This document shows positions 7,887 through 16,668 of a stretch of 42,081 nt of DNA, piece by piece (within the stretch, counting starts at the first letter, position 1; each line of letters starts with the position of its first letter). The translations under genes and the position numbers were made by a program. The DNA is taken from positions 1-42,081 of the IMG/VR virus record IMGVR_UViG_3300044802_000011. The stretch is one strand, 5' to 3'. The notes beneath the pieces are model-generated. The model made no database searches, was not told where the DNA came from, and worked only from the letters and a program-made list of their open reading frames with translations. This DNA is from a virus.

Positions 7887-8897
7887 ATGCAACCAACGCA
7901 ATCAATGATTCACACGAATGTTCCAATCACGGAATTTTCGGAAATGTACCGACAGCAACAGACCGCCTTTATCGCGGATCGACTTGCACCCAATCTTGGC
8001 CTCCCTAACAAGACTGACATCTACTACACGTACAGTCAGGCTGACTTCATGAGAGATGAAGTCAAAGAGAGGGCCGCTGGTACTGAATCACAAGGAACCG
8101 AATACGGACTAAGCTCAAGCGATTATAAGTGTCAGAGGTGGGCCTTGCACAAAGACCTGACCGACGAAGACGTTAAGATCGCTGACTCGATGCTTGACCT
8201 CCACCAGGACGCGACGCAAATCCTCATGGATAAGATGTTGCTCAAGAGAGAAACCAACCTTATCAGCACTGTCTTCAAGACAGGCGTTTGGACGGGAGCT
8301 CTCGCTGGGACTGACATCACTGCAGCTGCCCACGGCAACGAGTCGTGGACCAGTAGCAGCCAAGTGGTTTGCCTTTGGAGCGACAAGACCAACAGTACTC
8401 CAGTGACCGATATCGTGAATGCGTGCTACGACCAAGCTGAGATCACAGGACAGATGCCTAACACGCTTGTTCTTGGTCCCAGAACGTTCCTAGCACTCAA
8501 GAACCACCCTGATATCAAACAGCAATATATGTACACCAGTCCGGACTCCATCACGACCGAGATGCTTGCTCGCGTATTGGAGATCGACACGGTTCTTGTA
8601 CCAACAGCAATCAGCAACACCTACAAGAGGAAAGTAGCTGGCACGAAGTCTATGTCCTATCTGTGGGGCAAGGACGCGCTTCTATGCTATGTGGCTCCGA
8701 GAGTCGCCCTAAAGACGGCTACCTCGATGCTGACCATAACATGGAACAACGCACCTGGCGCAGCCGCAGGCGGACAGGCCATCAGCACAATACCGATACC
8801 TGAGAAGAAAGTCGAGAGAGTCGAAATTGAGGCTTTCTGGACTCAGAAGGTTATCGGGGCTCCGATGGGCGCTTACTTCAGCAGCGTAGTGAGCTAA
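7887..8897 (+). CDS. Major capsid protein (HK97-fold type)
   Basis: The main shell protein, 336 aa. It begins with an N-arm (TNVPITEFSEMYRQQQTAFIADRLAP), then a segment typical of phage capsid proteins: LSSSDYKCQRWALHKDLTDEDV followed by long helical DLHQDATQILMDKMLLKRETN. The middle holds NTLVLGPRTFLALKNHPDI and the C-terminal half KSMSYLWGKDALLCYVAP, seen widely in capsid proteins of this kind. An AAAGGAGGTGA ribosome site, the strongest in the head module, precedes the ATG, which suits a protein needed in high amounts. Length and position after scaffold and decoration genes agree. The fold assignment is inferred from family patterns. Confidence 0.85.
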   Translation: MQPTQSMIHTNVPITEFSEMYRQQQTAFIADRLAPNLGLPNKTDIYYTYSQADFMRDEVKERAAGTESQGTEYGLSSSDYKCQRWALHKDLTDEDVKIADSMLDLHQDATQILMDKMLLKRETNLISTVFKTGVWTGALAGTDITAAAHGNESWTSSSQVVCLWSDKTNSTPVTDIVNACYDQAEITGQMPNTLVLGPRTFLALKNHPDIKQQYMYTSPDSITTEMLARVLEIDTVLVPTAISNTYKRKVAGTKSMSYLWGKDALLCYVAPRVALKTATSMLTITWNNAPGAAAGGQAISTIPIPEKKVERVEIEAFWTQKVIGAPMGAYFSSVVS

Positions 8898-8926
8898 ACA
8901 AAATAAAGCGGAACACGGTGAGAAAC

Positions 8927-9331
8927 ATGCACTTCACATATGGCGGCGTCTTAACTGACACGAACGGAGCAGCAGACAAACCCTTAGACTGGGTGCGGTT
9001 TCTCATCGGAGACACCGCTGTAAATGATACACAAAACCAATTACTCTCCGACGAGGAGCTTCTAGCACTCATCGGAACTGAAACAGACAAGGACGCTCTT
9101 CACGCTCCTGCAGCAGATGCGGCAGAAGCCATAGCCACAATGTTCAGGAAATTCCCACCTACGCGAGTAGGCGGCCTGGCAAACAAAGACCCACGATATA
9201 TCGTGGAGCAATACGAGCTATTGGCTGAGGTTCTAAGGAGCCATATCGGCAACACTCCGATGATCTACGCGGGCGGCCTTGATAAGCCGAAGGCGTTTTA
9301 CTCAGAACAATGGGAGGACACCAGCTGGTGA
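8927..9331 (+). CDS. Head-tail connector / adaptor protein
   Basis: A 134-aa helical protein of the gp6/gp15-like adaptor type that forms a ring under the portal. The diagnostic pattern is present: WVRFLIGDT near residue 22, LLSDEELLALIG at about 40, an Ala-rich helix AAADAAEAIATMFRKF-like segment, and a final helix EQYELLAEVLRSHI. The ATG at 8927 is preferred; an in-frame GTG lies nine bases upstream. Its stop overlaps the start of the head-closure gene (GTGA). Confidence 0.72.
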   Translation: MHFTYGGVLTDTNGAADKPLDWVRFLIGDTAVNDTQNQLLSDEELLALIGTETDKDALHAPAADAAEAIATMFRKFPPTRVGGLANKDPRYIVEQYELLAEVLRSHIGNTPMIYAGGLDKPKAFYSEQWEDTSW

Positions 9332-9681
9332 CGAGAATACCGCTCTATCTGGACCTACCTGACGTAATCGAGATTCAGAGCAAGCCCGACGATGCTACCA
9401 CTGGTGGCGGCTGGGAAAACCGCTGGCCGACGTTCGCTGAGCATGTGCGGGCCGAAGTGATCCCGACTAATGCCGAAGAAGTAATTATTGGTGACAGGCC
9501 GCAGGCCGAGATAGTTTACTCGATTATCATACCGGCCAAGGTGAAAGGGCTTCTTTCATCAATGCGAATCATCTGGAAAACACGGGAGCTTTATATCACC
9601 GCTATAATGCCAGAGATCGCGGAGAATGGCGTCCAGATTGTCACCGCAAGAGAGCGGCAATACGATCCTGAAATGACGTAA
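9328..9681 (+). CDS. Head-closure / head-tail joining protein
   Basis: A 117-aa beta-rich protein of the SPP1 gp16 kind that seals the connector after packaging. It has GGGWENRWPTFAEHVRAEV followed by strands AEIVYSIIIPAK, MRIIWKTRELYI and NGVQIVTARE. This matches the small OB-like fold of head-tail joining proteins, where a Trp in WENRWPT is typical. GTG at 9328 overlaps the previous stop and GGAGGA lies upstream; an in-frame ATG at 9310 is an alternative. Unusually, the next connector genes are more than 7 kb downstream. Confidence 0.68.
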   Translation: MTRIPLYLDLPDVIEIQSKPDDATTGGGWENRWPTFAEHVRAEVIPTNAEEVIIGDRPQAEIVYSIIIPAKVKGLLSSMRIIWKTRELYITAIMPEIAENGVQIVTARERQYDPEMT

Positions 9682-9695
9682 CGGAGGTGATTGCG

Positions 9696-9836
9696 ATGAC
9701 GAATGCAAGCGATGTTCAGGCTGTAATCACAGCGATCAACACAGTAGAAACTGATTTAGGAACGACCTCGGAATGGGTTTACTTGACTCTCAAACGAATG
9801 AAAGCAGACCTGTATCGAATCAAGAGAGGCGTCTAA
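9696..9836 (+). CDS. Small hypothetical helical protein
   Basis: A 46-aa frame preceded by an excellent GGAGGTGA site seven bases before the ATG. The product (TNASDVQAVITAINTVET at the start, LTLKRMKADLYRIKRGV at the end) is predicted to be helical with a basic C-terminus. It is the first gene of the accessory block that follows head closure. No family recognised. Confidence 0.5.
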   Translation: MTNASDVQAVITAINTVETDLGTTSEWVYLTLKRMKADLYRIKRGV

Positions 9837-9888
9837 ACCCTAGATCAGCGATTGACTCACACGAAAAGGTGGAAGGAGGTAAAAACGT

Positions 9889-10956
9889 ATGGAGTCTAGT
9901 GCGGTCTATTTAACAGACCGAAATAACAAGCCTATATTATTCGCGCATAAAGTGCGTGCAATAGGCGCCCTGACGAAAGGGGAACTGGTTTATTTTAACG
10001 GCTATCTCAATGGCTATCCTACGGTAGCTGCAGCCGACGGTTCCGACGTTACCAAGCCCGCGCAGCTTGTGATGCTGAGGGCAGTAGCAGATGGGCAAGT
10101 AGGCGAAGCGAAAGGGGTAGCCACTGTCGGCGACTTTGACACATCAGCTCAGTCAGTAGGTGATCTGGTGTATCTCAACGTCACCACGCCAGGCAGCATT
10201 CAATATACCGCGTCAACTGACACAGGAACGCAGGTTCAGCCGATTGGCGTAGTAGCAATCGCAAGCACCACAGGGTCGATCTACTTCTACCCAGGGATCT
10301 CTTTCGAGACTCAGCTGGGCGGCTCGTATATACAGAGTGGCGCGATCACCAACTCAAAGCTCTCATCGACGGCAGTCACTGCGAACAAGGTCAACACTGG
10401 CGTTCAGAAGCTGGCAACTGCAACAGTCACATTCGCTGGAGCAGCCCCACTGATAACAATTCCCGCAAATTCAATCGTCACCGACGTTATGACGGTTTGT
10501 ACAGAGACGTTTAACGGCACAACGCCTGCAGTAACTATTGGTGATGATTCAGTCGCAGCAGGATTCTTAACGCTGGGCTTGGCGACAGGACTCACCAACG
10601 GCGTCGTGAAAGGAGAAATAGCATCAGAGCGAGGCACATTGCTTTGGGTGCCAGGCGTGCTAAGCGGAGGCGATTGGACAGTCACACAGGGAACGTACAC
10701 GCCGAGCTCTTGGGAAGTAACTGCGTTACACGTAGATGGCACTACGCACAGTATGGACACAAAAACGCAAGGCTCAGGAGCAGGATCGCTGAGTGCAGGG
10801 TCACAAACCAAGACTGCAGCAAGCATGACAACGTGGGGATCACCACGGCGAAAGTATTACGCCACGGCAAATCATATAAACGTGACAATCGGCACTACAG
10901 GAACGCCAACAACCGGCGCTCTGACCGTGATGATGACCTATCTGGTGGTGGCGTAA
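9889..10956 (+). CDS. Decoration/fibre-like structural protein
   Basis: A 355-aa beta-rich protein. Residues about 20-150 follow a DUF2190-like decoration pattern (TKGELVYFNG, AKGVATVGDFD, VGDLVYLNV, IGVVAIAST), as in the protein at 7107. A linker with the repeat-like QSGAITNSKLSSTAVTANK, often found in phage fibres, leads to a C-terminal beta domain (about 175-355) ending ALTVMMTYLVVA. Ribosome site: GGAAGGAGG before the ATG at 9889. It likely decorates the head or forms part of a neck fibre. It is followed in the same direction by a 74-aa protein starting at the next base. Confidence 0.5.
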   Translation: MESSAVYLTDRNNKPILFAHKVRAIGALTKGELVYFNGYLNGYPTVAAADGSDVTKPAQLVMLRAVADGQVGEAKGVATVGDFDTSAQSVGDLVYLNVTTPGSIQYTASTDTGTQVQPIGVVAIASTTGSIYFYPGISFETQLGGSYIQSGAITNSKLSSTAVTANKVNTGVQKLATATVTFAGAAPLITIPANSIVTDVMTVCTETFNGTTPAVTIGDDSVAAGFLTLGLATGLTNGVVKGEIASERGTLLWVPGVLSGGDWTVTQGTYTPSSWEVTALHVDGTTHSMDTKTQGSGAGSLSAGSQTKTAASMTTWGSPRRKYYATANHINVTIGTTGTPTTGALTVMMTYLVVA

Positions 10957-11181
10957 ATGCAGCCGGTTAAAATCTACGGCATCTATGACGACGGCACCAC
11001 AGAAGGTTCGACAGTCCCGTTAAAAATTGGCTCAGATGGGTCACTTGACATTGGTTCGCTCAAGGCGTCCGTTGATGCACTGAAGACGTCAACAGACGCT
11101 CAAAAGACGTCAACAGATGCACTGAAGACGTCAGTAGACTTGCTCACGACAGCGGTTAACGCTCTCGCGGCAAAAATGTAA
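10957..11181 (+). CDS. Small protein with ALKTS(T/V)D heptad repeats
   Basis: A 74-aa protein, starting one base after the previous stop. It has a short beta-like N-terminus (VKIYGIYDDGT, VPLKIGSDGSL) and then four heptad-like units (SVDALKT, STDAQKT, STDALKT, SVDLLTT) ending in AVNALAAKM. The spacing suggests a short parallel coiled coil, probably a trimeric fibre stem or adaptor. No family recognised. Confidence 0.5.
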   Translation: MQPVKIYGIYDDGTTEGSTVPLKIGSDGSLDIGSLKASVDALKTSTDAQKTSTDALKTSVDLLTTAVNALAAKM

Positions 11182-11195
11182 ACAGGAGGATTAAG

Positions 11196-11648
11196 ATGAC
11201 AGCAGATTCGGCGAAATGGTTTTACCTGGGCGTAAAACATATATTGAAGGGGGAGATTCCGTGGGTAGCAAGCAGCTCATCGTTTAAGATGGCTCTCTAC
11301 ACTACGTTTGTCCCAACGCAAGCGAGTGATGAACTCTATGCTGCCGGAAGCACACCGGCAGGTTGCACGGAAGTATCCGGCGGCGGCTATACCGCAGGCG
11401 GCACGACTCTTACGAGTGTGGCTGATCCGGCGGTTTACTCGACGACGAATTACAGTCTCTCGTCAGCCGACGCACTATGGTCAGGCACGATGACGTTTAC
11501 TGGCGTCAATGGTGCTGTGATCTATTACAACGGCGCGACCAAGTATCTTCTCGGCTACATAGCTTGGGGTACGACAAAGGCAGCACAAGGCGGCAATTTC
11601 ACGGTTCAATGTCCAGCCGCAGGTTGGTTCGAGCAACCAGTAGGCTAA
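11196..11648 (+). CDS. Phage structural beta protein
   Basis: A 150-aa protein with strong beta propensity; it starts TADSAKWFYLGVKHILKG and has the conserved-looking GGGYTAGGTTL, DALWSGTMTFTG, AVIYYNGATKYLLGYIAWG pattern found in many uncharacterised phage structural proteins. The protein at 34965 has a related GYALGGKG and closing beta pattern, so the two may be distant paralogs. AGGAGG precedes the ATG. A hairpin lies between this gene and the next. Confidence 0.5.
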   Translation: MTADSAKWFYLGVKHILKGEIPWVASSSSFKMALYTTFVPTQASDELYAAGSTPAGCTEVSGGGYTAGGTTLTSVADPAVYSTTNYSLSSADALWSGTMTFTGVNGAVIYYNGATKYLLGYIAWGTTKAAQGGNFTVQCPAAGWFEQPVG

Positions 11649-11650
11649 TC

Positions 11651-11682
11651 GAGCCTCCTTTAGGGGCGCCTAGCGGAGGCTC
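11651..11682 (+). promoter_or_regulatory. Hairpin that sequesters the ribosome site of the YkgJ-like gene
   Basis: GAGCCTCC (11651-11658) pairs perfectly with GGAGGCTC (11675-11682); inside, TAGG (11661-11664) can pair with CCTA (11669-11672) around a GGCG loop. The GGAGG of the right arm is the only plausible Shine-Dalgarno for the ATG at 11686, six bases away, so the folded RNA would hide it. No T-run follows, which argues against an intrinsic terminator. Confidence 0.55.
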
Positions 11683-11685
11683 TAA

Positions 11686-12042
11686 ATGGAGTATAAGGAG
11701 TGCGAGCGCTGCTTTGGGTACTGCTGTATAAGCAGCCCTTCGCACCGTTATACTGCCTTGACCGAAGTTGATATACGTGCTATAGCGAAGCATTTGAGAA
11801 TCCCCCTAGAGCGCTTTAGGGAAGAGTATGTAGTGGAGACTCCAGAAGCGCTCATGTATGACCACGCACCATTTGCGAGGGCGCACATCAAGCGCCTTCC
11901 GTCCTCCCCTTGTCCTTTTTTACGCTCAGGACTGTGCGGGATCAATTCAGTTAAGCCTGAGATATGCCGCAATGCCAAGCCGGTTCCATTAATGGGTGAC
12001 GTGACGTGCGCGATGTGGAATAAAGTAAGAGCTGGAGTATAA
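11686..12042 (+). CDS. YkgJ-family cysteine-cluster (zinc/iron-chelating) protein
   Basis: A 118-aa protein with the family signature: an N-terminal CERCFGYCC cluster (Cys6, 9, 13, 14) and a second cluster SSPCPFLRSGLCGIN...KPEICR. Between them lies a region giving TEVDIRAIAKHL and the RFREEYV segment common to YkgJ proteins (PF03692, putative metal-chelating domain). The eight or so cysteines would hold a metal or iron-sulfur centre; function in the family is not well established. It is an unusual gene inside a virion-protein block and could modify or load a structural partner. Translation may be restrained by the hairpin over its ribosome site. It overlaps the fibre start (TAATG). Confidence 0.72.
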   Translation: MEYKECERCFGYCCISSPSHRYTALTEVDIRAIAKHLRIPLERFREEYVVETPEALMYDHAPFARAHIKRLPSSPCPFLRSGLCGINSVKPEICRNAKPVPLMGDVTCAMWNKVRAGV

Positions 12043-15000
12043 TGGCTGGCGTTCAAACCTTCATGGGGTCGTTCACGGCCAAGACCGGAACGGGAACGCA
12101 GCAAACCACCGGCATAGGTTTCACTCCAGCAGCGATTATCTTCTGGTATGATTTTGGCACCACAACCGCAAATACGTGGCACAATACGGCAGGGCAAGGA
12201 CACGGTTTTGCGGCGTTCGATGGAACAAACTACACGAACGCTGGAACAAGTTACGCCGCAGAACTCTTCGCTTCCTCTCACGCTTGCGTAAACCAGTCCT
12301 TCTCAAGCGGTAGTTATTGTCTCTATGCTGGTAACTATGCCGGAACAGCGCAAGTTGAGGCAAGTCTGACTGCCGTGGCAAACGGTTCGTTCACCCTTAC
12401 CTATGCCGTCGCCGCTGCATCAGCGTTCACAGTTAATTATCTCGCTATCGGTGGAAACTGCACGAAAGGATACGTCAAGAAGTGGGCATTTCCAGCATCC
12501 GGTACAACTCAGGATGTCGCCGTAACCGGCGTAGGATTCAAACCGCAATGTGTCCTCCACGCGAGCATTGATGAGGGTACTGACCCCGATACAAGTGGAT
12601 GGGCCGTCATTGCTTTCGGCGCGATGGATGCAGCCGGAAACCAATGGGCTACATATAACGTTCAAAATTCTGCTTCATCAGCGGTAGCTAACCGCGTTCA
12701 AACCAACGCGAGCTGTGTCTGGTGGACTGACGGTGAAACGAGCGTCAGTGAAAAAGCGACCTACAAAAGCATGGATACTGACGGGTTTACCGTCAATTCC
12801 ACTGCAAATGACGGACAAGCCACGGTGATCTATTCACTTTGCCTCTATGATGCGACGCCAAACGAGATGGGCGTGGGATCATGGGCAAAGACAACCGGAG
12901 GCAACGGATCAACGGATGCCGTCACCACGCCGGTTACATACCAGATCAACGGCATGATGTATTTCACCGACTCTTACACCGTCAATACTGCGCTGCAAAC
13001 CGGCGGACGTTGTAGTATCGGTGGTTCCGACGGAACACATCTCGGCAGCATCGTCGAATCTACCAAGACCGCAGCGGCCACTCCTCTCGCATATGGTGCG
13101 TTTTACAACAATAATGCGCTTGTTATCGCAGATAATGATACAAAAACGAATAATTCACTCCTAACGGCGAACACACTCAACGCAAACGGCACCGTCACGG
13201 TGACATGGGGAACCAGCGCAGCGGTGGCGACGCAGGTTTTATATGTCGCGTTCGGCGTCGGTGCTGGTGATGTAACGGTTGCGGGAGCCACAGCAACATC
13301 CAGCTTCAACGCCAACGCCCCTTCATTACTTGTCAATGATGTTGACGGCGCGACGGTCACAAATTGTCAAGTTGAATACATTGGCACCAGTTGGCCAACT
13401 TCAGGAACCGCCGTCACCAATATAGGGCAGTCTACAGGGAACAACGCGACTGCCACAGCGAATGAATATTATCTTAATCCGAGCAGCCAAGCTCAGGCGT
13501 GGAGAATCCCATTAGGAGCCAATGACATAATCTCGACGGCACGTTGGGCGGCCATTGATAACCCAACGAGTCTTACCTTTGAGGTTGGGTTCAGCATTGA
13601 CGGCACGATTGAAGCAGGGCGGCATTATTTACTCGCTAAGGTAACTACAGCCCCTGCCGGTTGGGGCGTTTGGTTCAGTGATGATGGATCACTCGCTTGT
13701 TCAAGAGACGGAACATCGAGCTATCGCTTTTATTTGACGACTGGATCGCTGGTTGCGAACGGCCATAAATATGTCCTTCAGGTCCACTGGGATATGTCGG
13801 CGACCACGAACGCGCCGGTAATGCGCCTATCAACTGATGGAGCCGCCTTCACGACGCCTTCTCTTACAGCGTCGGGAACCGCGACCGCGTGGGTCAACGA
13901 TTCGACCAGCGGAACGTTATCCATTGGCTTCTCGACCAGCTATCCACGAGCTATTACGGTCTACTATTGGAGGCTGCATATCGGCGTCATTCTCTCCGAC
14001 GCGGTATTAAACGCGAATGATACTGCGAGCAAGTGGAGGCTTTATGATGCAAGAATTGCCGCAGCCACCGCTACCGCGAACTTCAACGCTAATGCGGGAG
14101 TAATTTCTGTAGTAACTCCATCCGTTACTGCTACCTCAAACTTCAACGCTAATGCGGCATTGATTGGAGCTGCAACAGCAGCAGCGACTGCTACCGCTAA
14201 CTTCAATGCGAACGTTCCGTCTCTCGTTTGGGACGTAGTAACAGCCGCAGCTACCGCAAGCTTCGAGCTTGATGCCAACGCTGGACTGGTTGGAGCGGCT
14301 ACGACCGCACCCGCTGCGACCGCTAGCTTCAACGCGAACGTTCCGTCTCTCGTTTGGGATGTGGTAACGACAGCGGCAACAGCAAGCTTTGAGTTTGATG
14401 CAAATGCTGGGTTAGTCGGCGCCGCAACAACCGCACCTACAGCTGAACTCGACTTCAATGCCAATGCCGCTGTGATAAGCGTCGTAACTCCAGCAGCTAC
14501 CGCTACTGCAACATTCGACGCTAATACAACCGCAATCAACGTAGGAACTGACGCTATAGCGGCCACTCTGACGTTCAATGCGAATGTCCCGACGGAGGAA
14601 TGGGACGTAGTGGTTCCGGCAGTTGAGGCCATTGCTAACTTCAATGCGAATACCACGGCGGTTGATGTAGGAACTACGGCCCCTACTGCTGCCGCGACCT
14701 TCAATGCCAACGTTCCGTCGGCAGTCTGGGATGTAGTAACGACGGCTGCAACCGCTTCCGTAACCTTCAATGCAATCTCGCCGCTGGTAGGCGTAACCAC
14801 CCCTGGAGCGACAGCTGAACTAGACTTCAACGCCAATGCTGCGCTAATTGACGTAGTAACTGCCGCAGCAACGGCAGCACTTACGTTTAATGCTAATGTT
14901 CCAACCGAGGAATGGGACGTAGTTGTTACAGCGGCAACAGCCATTGCTAACTTCAATGCGAATACCACAGCTGTAAATGTAGGGACTACCAGCGCAGCAG

Positions 15001-16667
15001 CTCAGCTCAGCTTTAATGCCAATGTCCCCTCTACAATCTGGGACGTCGTAATATCAAGCGCCACAGCCACCGCGACGTTTAACGCCAACGCGGGGCTGGT
15101 TGGCGTAGGCACTTCGAGCGCTACAGCTGAGCTTGATTTTAATGCTAACGTCGCATTGATAGGCGTCGGAACGCAGGCAGCGACAGCGACTTTCGAGTTT
15201 GATGTAACCGACTGGACTGTAGTTACCGCATACGATGTCGTTGTCACCGCAGCAACGGCAGTGGCATCCTTTGCGTCGAATGCGCCATTAGTAGGCGTCG
15301 GTGCTATTGGAAGCACAGCGCAGCTGAGCTTTAACGCTAATGTAGCTAGTGCAGTCTGGGATGTGATAATCTCAGCCGCTACAGCCTCTTTGGAGTTTGA
15401 CGCAAACACAGGCGTCGTAGGCGTCGGGACCACAAGTCAAACTGCACAGCTGAACTTTAACGCGAATGCAGGATTAGTTGGCGTCGGCCTCGTAGCAGCA
15501 ACAGGCACCTTCCAGTTTAATGCAAACATCGTTGCGGCAGCTGAAGATGTCGTGATAATGGGCGTCACCGCAGAGATGACGTTCGCTGCTAATTCACCTT
15601 TGATTGGCGTCAGCGTTCTAGGAGCAGCTTCGCAGTTAGGCTTCAATGCCAACGTAGCGAACGCCGTGTGGGACGTGGTAACTGAGGTTCCCCCAGCTCT
15701 CTTGGAATTTAATGCCAATACATCAATCGTAAGCGTGGGGGTGCTAAGTGAAGCTGCCCAGCTAGAGTTTGCCGCAAATACCCCATTGATTAGTGTTATT
15801 GTTACTGGCGCCACAGCACAAACCCAGTTTGATGCTAATGTAGGCTTGGTTGGCGTAGTGGTTCTCGGACAAACTGCAATCGCTACCTTCGATGCGAATG
15901 TCCCCATAGCGGCGCTGGATGTGATTATTGCCGGAGCGACAGCGGTGATGCCGTTCGACGCGAATGCGGCACTCATTGGTGTAGGTACTCTTGGTTCTAC
16001 AGCTGAACTCACATTCAATGCAAACGCGGCAAGCGTGACCTGGGATATCCTAATCGCAGGGGCAACTGCTTTTCTGGACTTCAATGCAAACGCTTCTGTC
16101 GTAGGTGTAAGCACTCCAAGCGCGACTGCCACGGTTCAGATGGATGCGAACGCGGCCCTAGTTGGCGTGAGCGCTGTAGGAACATCGGCACAGTTCACTT
16201 TCGGCGCAAACTCAGGACTCGTAGCGGTCAGTGTATTAGGCACCACAGCCACTTTCGAGTTTGAAGCTATCATCGGTTTCGTTCCACAGGACATATTCGT
16301 AACCGCAGCTACAGCAGTTCTTGAGCTTGAAGCGAATCCTGCATTGGTTGGTGCAGGCGTAGAAGGCACAACAGCAGAGCTTGATTTTGACGTTAACGCG
16401 CCGATTATCAGTGTAGGCGTCAATGGCGAAACGGCGATCACAGGGTTTACCGCAAATGTTCCAGTAGTCACCATTGAGTATATCGGCACGGTGATTCATT
16501 TGATTGGAACCTCGTCTAGTACGCACGCGGCTACAGGATCAAGTGCTGAAGCGGTCGAACTGGAAGGAGATTCGACTGAAACAGCTGGCGTAGAAGGATT
16601 GACTTCAGAAACTATTAAGCTCGAAGGTGAGTCATTAGATACGGTTGAGTTAGAGGGGACAAAATGA
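12042..16667 (+). CDS. Giant repeat fibre / adhesin (1541 aa)
   Basis: A virion surface protein with four parts. Residues 1-410 form a beta-rich module with internal pseudo-repeats (GIGFTPAAIIFW, GVGFKPQCVLH, NYLAIGG, LYVAFGVGAG) that is shared with the protein at 37584. About 425-670 looks like a LamG/concanavalin-type jelly roll (TFEVGFSIDG, YLLAKVTTAP, KYVLQVHWDM, MRLSTDG). About 672-1490 carries about 39 units of 20-22 residues around FNAN...VGV.....ATA. The end is a short acidic tail with repeated ELEGDS- and KLEGES-like segments. The repeats are Ala/Val/Thr-rich and would make a long beta stalk. It starts overlapping the YkgJ-like gene and is followed at once by a BppU-like gene. Binding target unknown. 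Confidence 0.65.
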   Translation: MAGVQTFMGSFTAKTGTGTQQTTGIGFTPAAIIFWYDFGTTTANTWHNTAGQGHGFAAFDGTNYTNAGTSYAAELFASSHACVNQSFSSGSYCLYAGNYAGTAQVEASLTAVANGSFTLTYAVAAASAFTVNYLAIGGNCTKGYVKKWAFPASGTTQDVAVTGVGFKPQCVLHASIDEGTDPDTSGWAVIAFGAMDAAGNQWATYNVQNSASSAVANRVQTNASCVWWTDGETSVSEKATYKSMDTDGFTVNSTANDGQATVIYSLCLYDATPNEMGVGSWAKTTGGNGSTDAVTTPVTYQINGMMYFTDSYTVNTALQTGGRCSIGGSDGTHLGSIVESTKTAAATPLAYGAFYNNNALVIADNDTKTNNSLLTANTLNANGTVTVTWGTSAAVATQVLYVAFGVGAGDVTVAGATATSSFNANAPSLLVNDVDGATVTNCQVEYIGTSWPTSGTAVTNIGQSTGNNATATANEYYLNPSSQAQAWRIPLGANDIISTARWAAIDNPTSLTFEVGFSIDGTIEAGRHYLLAKVTTAPAGWGVWFSDDGSLACSRDGTSSYRFYLTTGSLVANGHKYVLQVHWDMSATTNAPVMRLSTDGAAFTTPSLTASGTATAWVNDSTSGTLSIGFSTSYPRAITVYYWRLHIGVILSDAVLNANDTASKWRLYDARIAAATATANFNANAGVISVVTPSVTATSNFNANAALIGAATAAATATANFNANVPSLVWDVVTAAATASFELDANAGLVGAATTAPAATASFNANVPSLVWDVVTTAATASFEFDANAGLVGAATTAPTAELDFNANAAVISVVTPAATATATFDANTTAINVGTDAIAATLTFNANVPTEEWDVVVPAVEAIANFNANTTAVDVGTTAPTAAATFNANVPSAVWDVVTTAATASVTFNAISPLVGVTTPGATAELDFNANAALIDVVTAAATAALTFNANVPTEEWDVVVTAATAIANFNANTTAVNVGTTSAAAQLSFNANVPSTIWDVVISSATATATFNANAGLVGVGTSSATAELDFNANVALIGVGTQAATATFEFDVTDWTVVTAYDVVVTAATAVASFASNAPLVGVGAIGSTAQLSFNANVASAVWDVIISAATASLEFDANTGVVGVGTTSQTAQLNFNANAGLVGVGLVAATGTFQFNANIVAAAEDVVIMGVTAEMTFAANSPLIGVSVLGAASQLGFNANVANAVWDVVTEVPPALLEFNANTSIVSVGVLSEAAQLEFAANTPLISVIVTGATAQTQFDANVGLVGVVVLGQTAIATFDANVPIAALDVIIAGATAVMPFDANAALIGVGTLGSTAELTFNANAASVTWDILIAGATAFLDFNANASVVGVSTPSATATVQMDANAALVGVSAVGTSAQFTFGANSGLVAVSVLGTTATFEFEAIIGFVPQDIFVTAATAVLELEANPALVGAGVEGTTAELDFDVNAPIISVGVNGETAITGFTANVPVVTIEYIGTVIHLIGTSSSTHAATGSSAEAVELEGDSTETAGVEGLTSETIKLEGESLDTVELEGTK
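14050..16490 (+). repeat. Tandem coding repeat of about 60-66 bp, about 39 units
   Basis: Within the 1541-aa protein, units of 20-22 residues follow F-(N/D)-A-N-x5-(V)-x-V-x5-A-T-A. Many units alternate between a 20-residue form (LVGVGT type) and a 22-residue form containing VP...WDVV. At the DNA level the units are diverged, with many synonymous changes, so the repeat is conserved as protein and not a recent slippage array. A lone similar unit precedes the LamG-like domain. Confidence 0.8.
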
Positions 16668-16668
16668 C

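Noticed and set aside
11651-11682. Intrinsic transcription terminator
   Set aside because: The stem is strong but no T-run follows, and the next gene starts four bases later using the right arm as ribosome site.
14042-16489. Long open frames on the minus strand opposite the FNAN repeats
   Set aside because: They arise because the repeat codons are rich in GCN and AAC and give few stops in reverse. The products are low-complexity Ala/Val/Thr strings, have no ribosome sites, and overlap a clear + strand gene.
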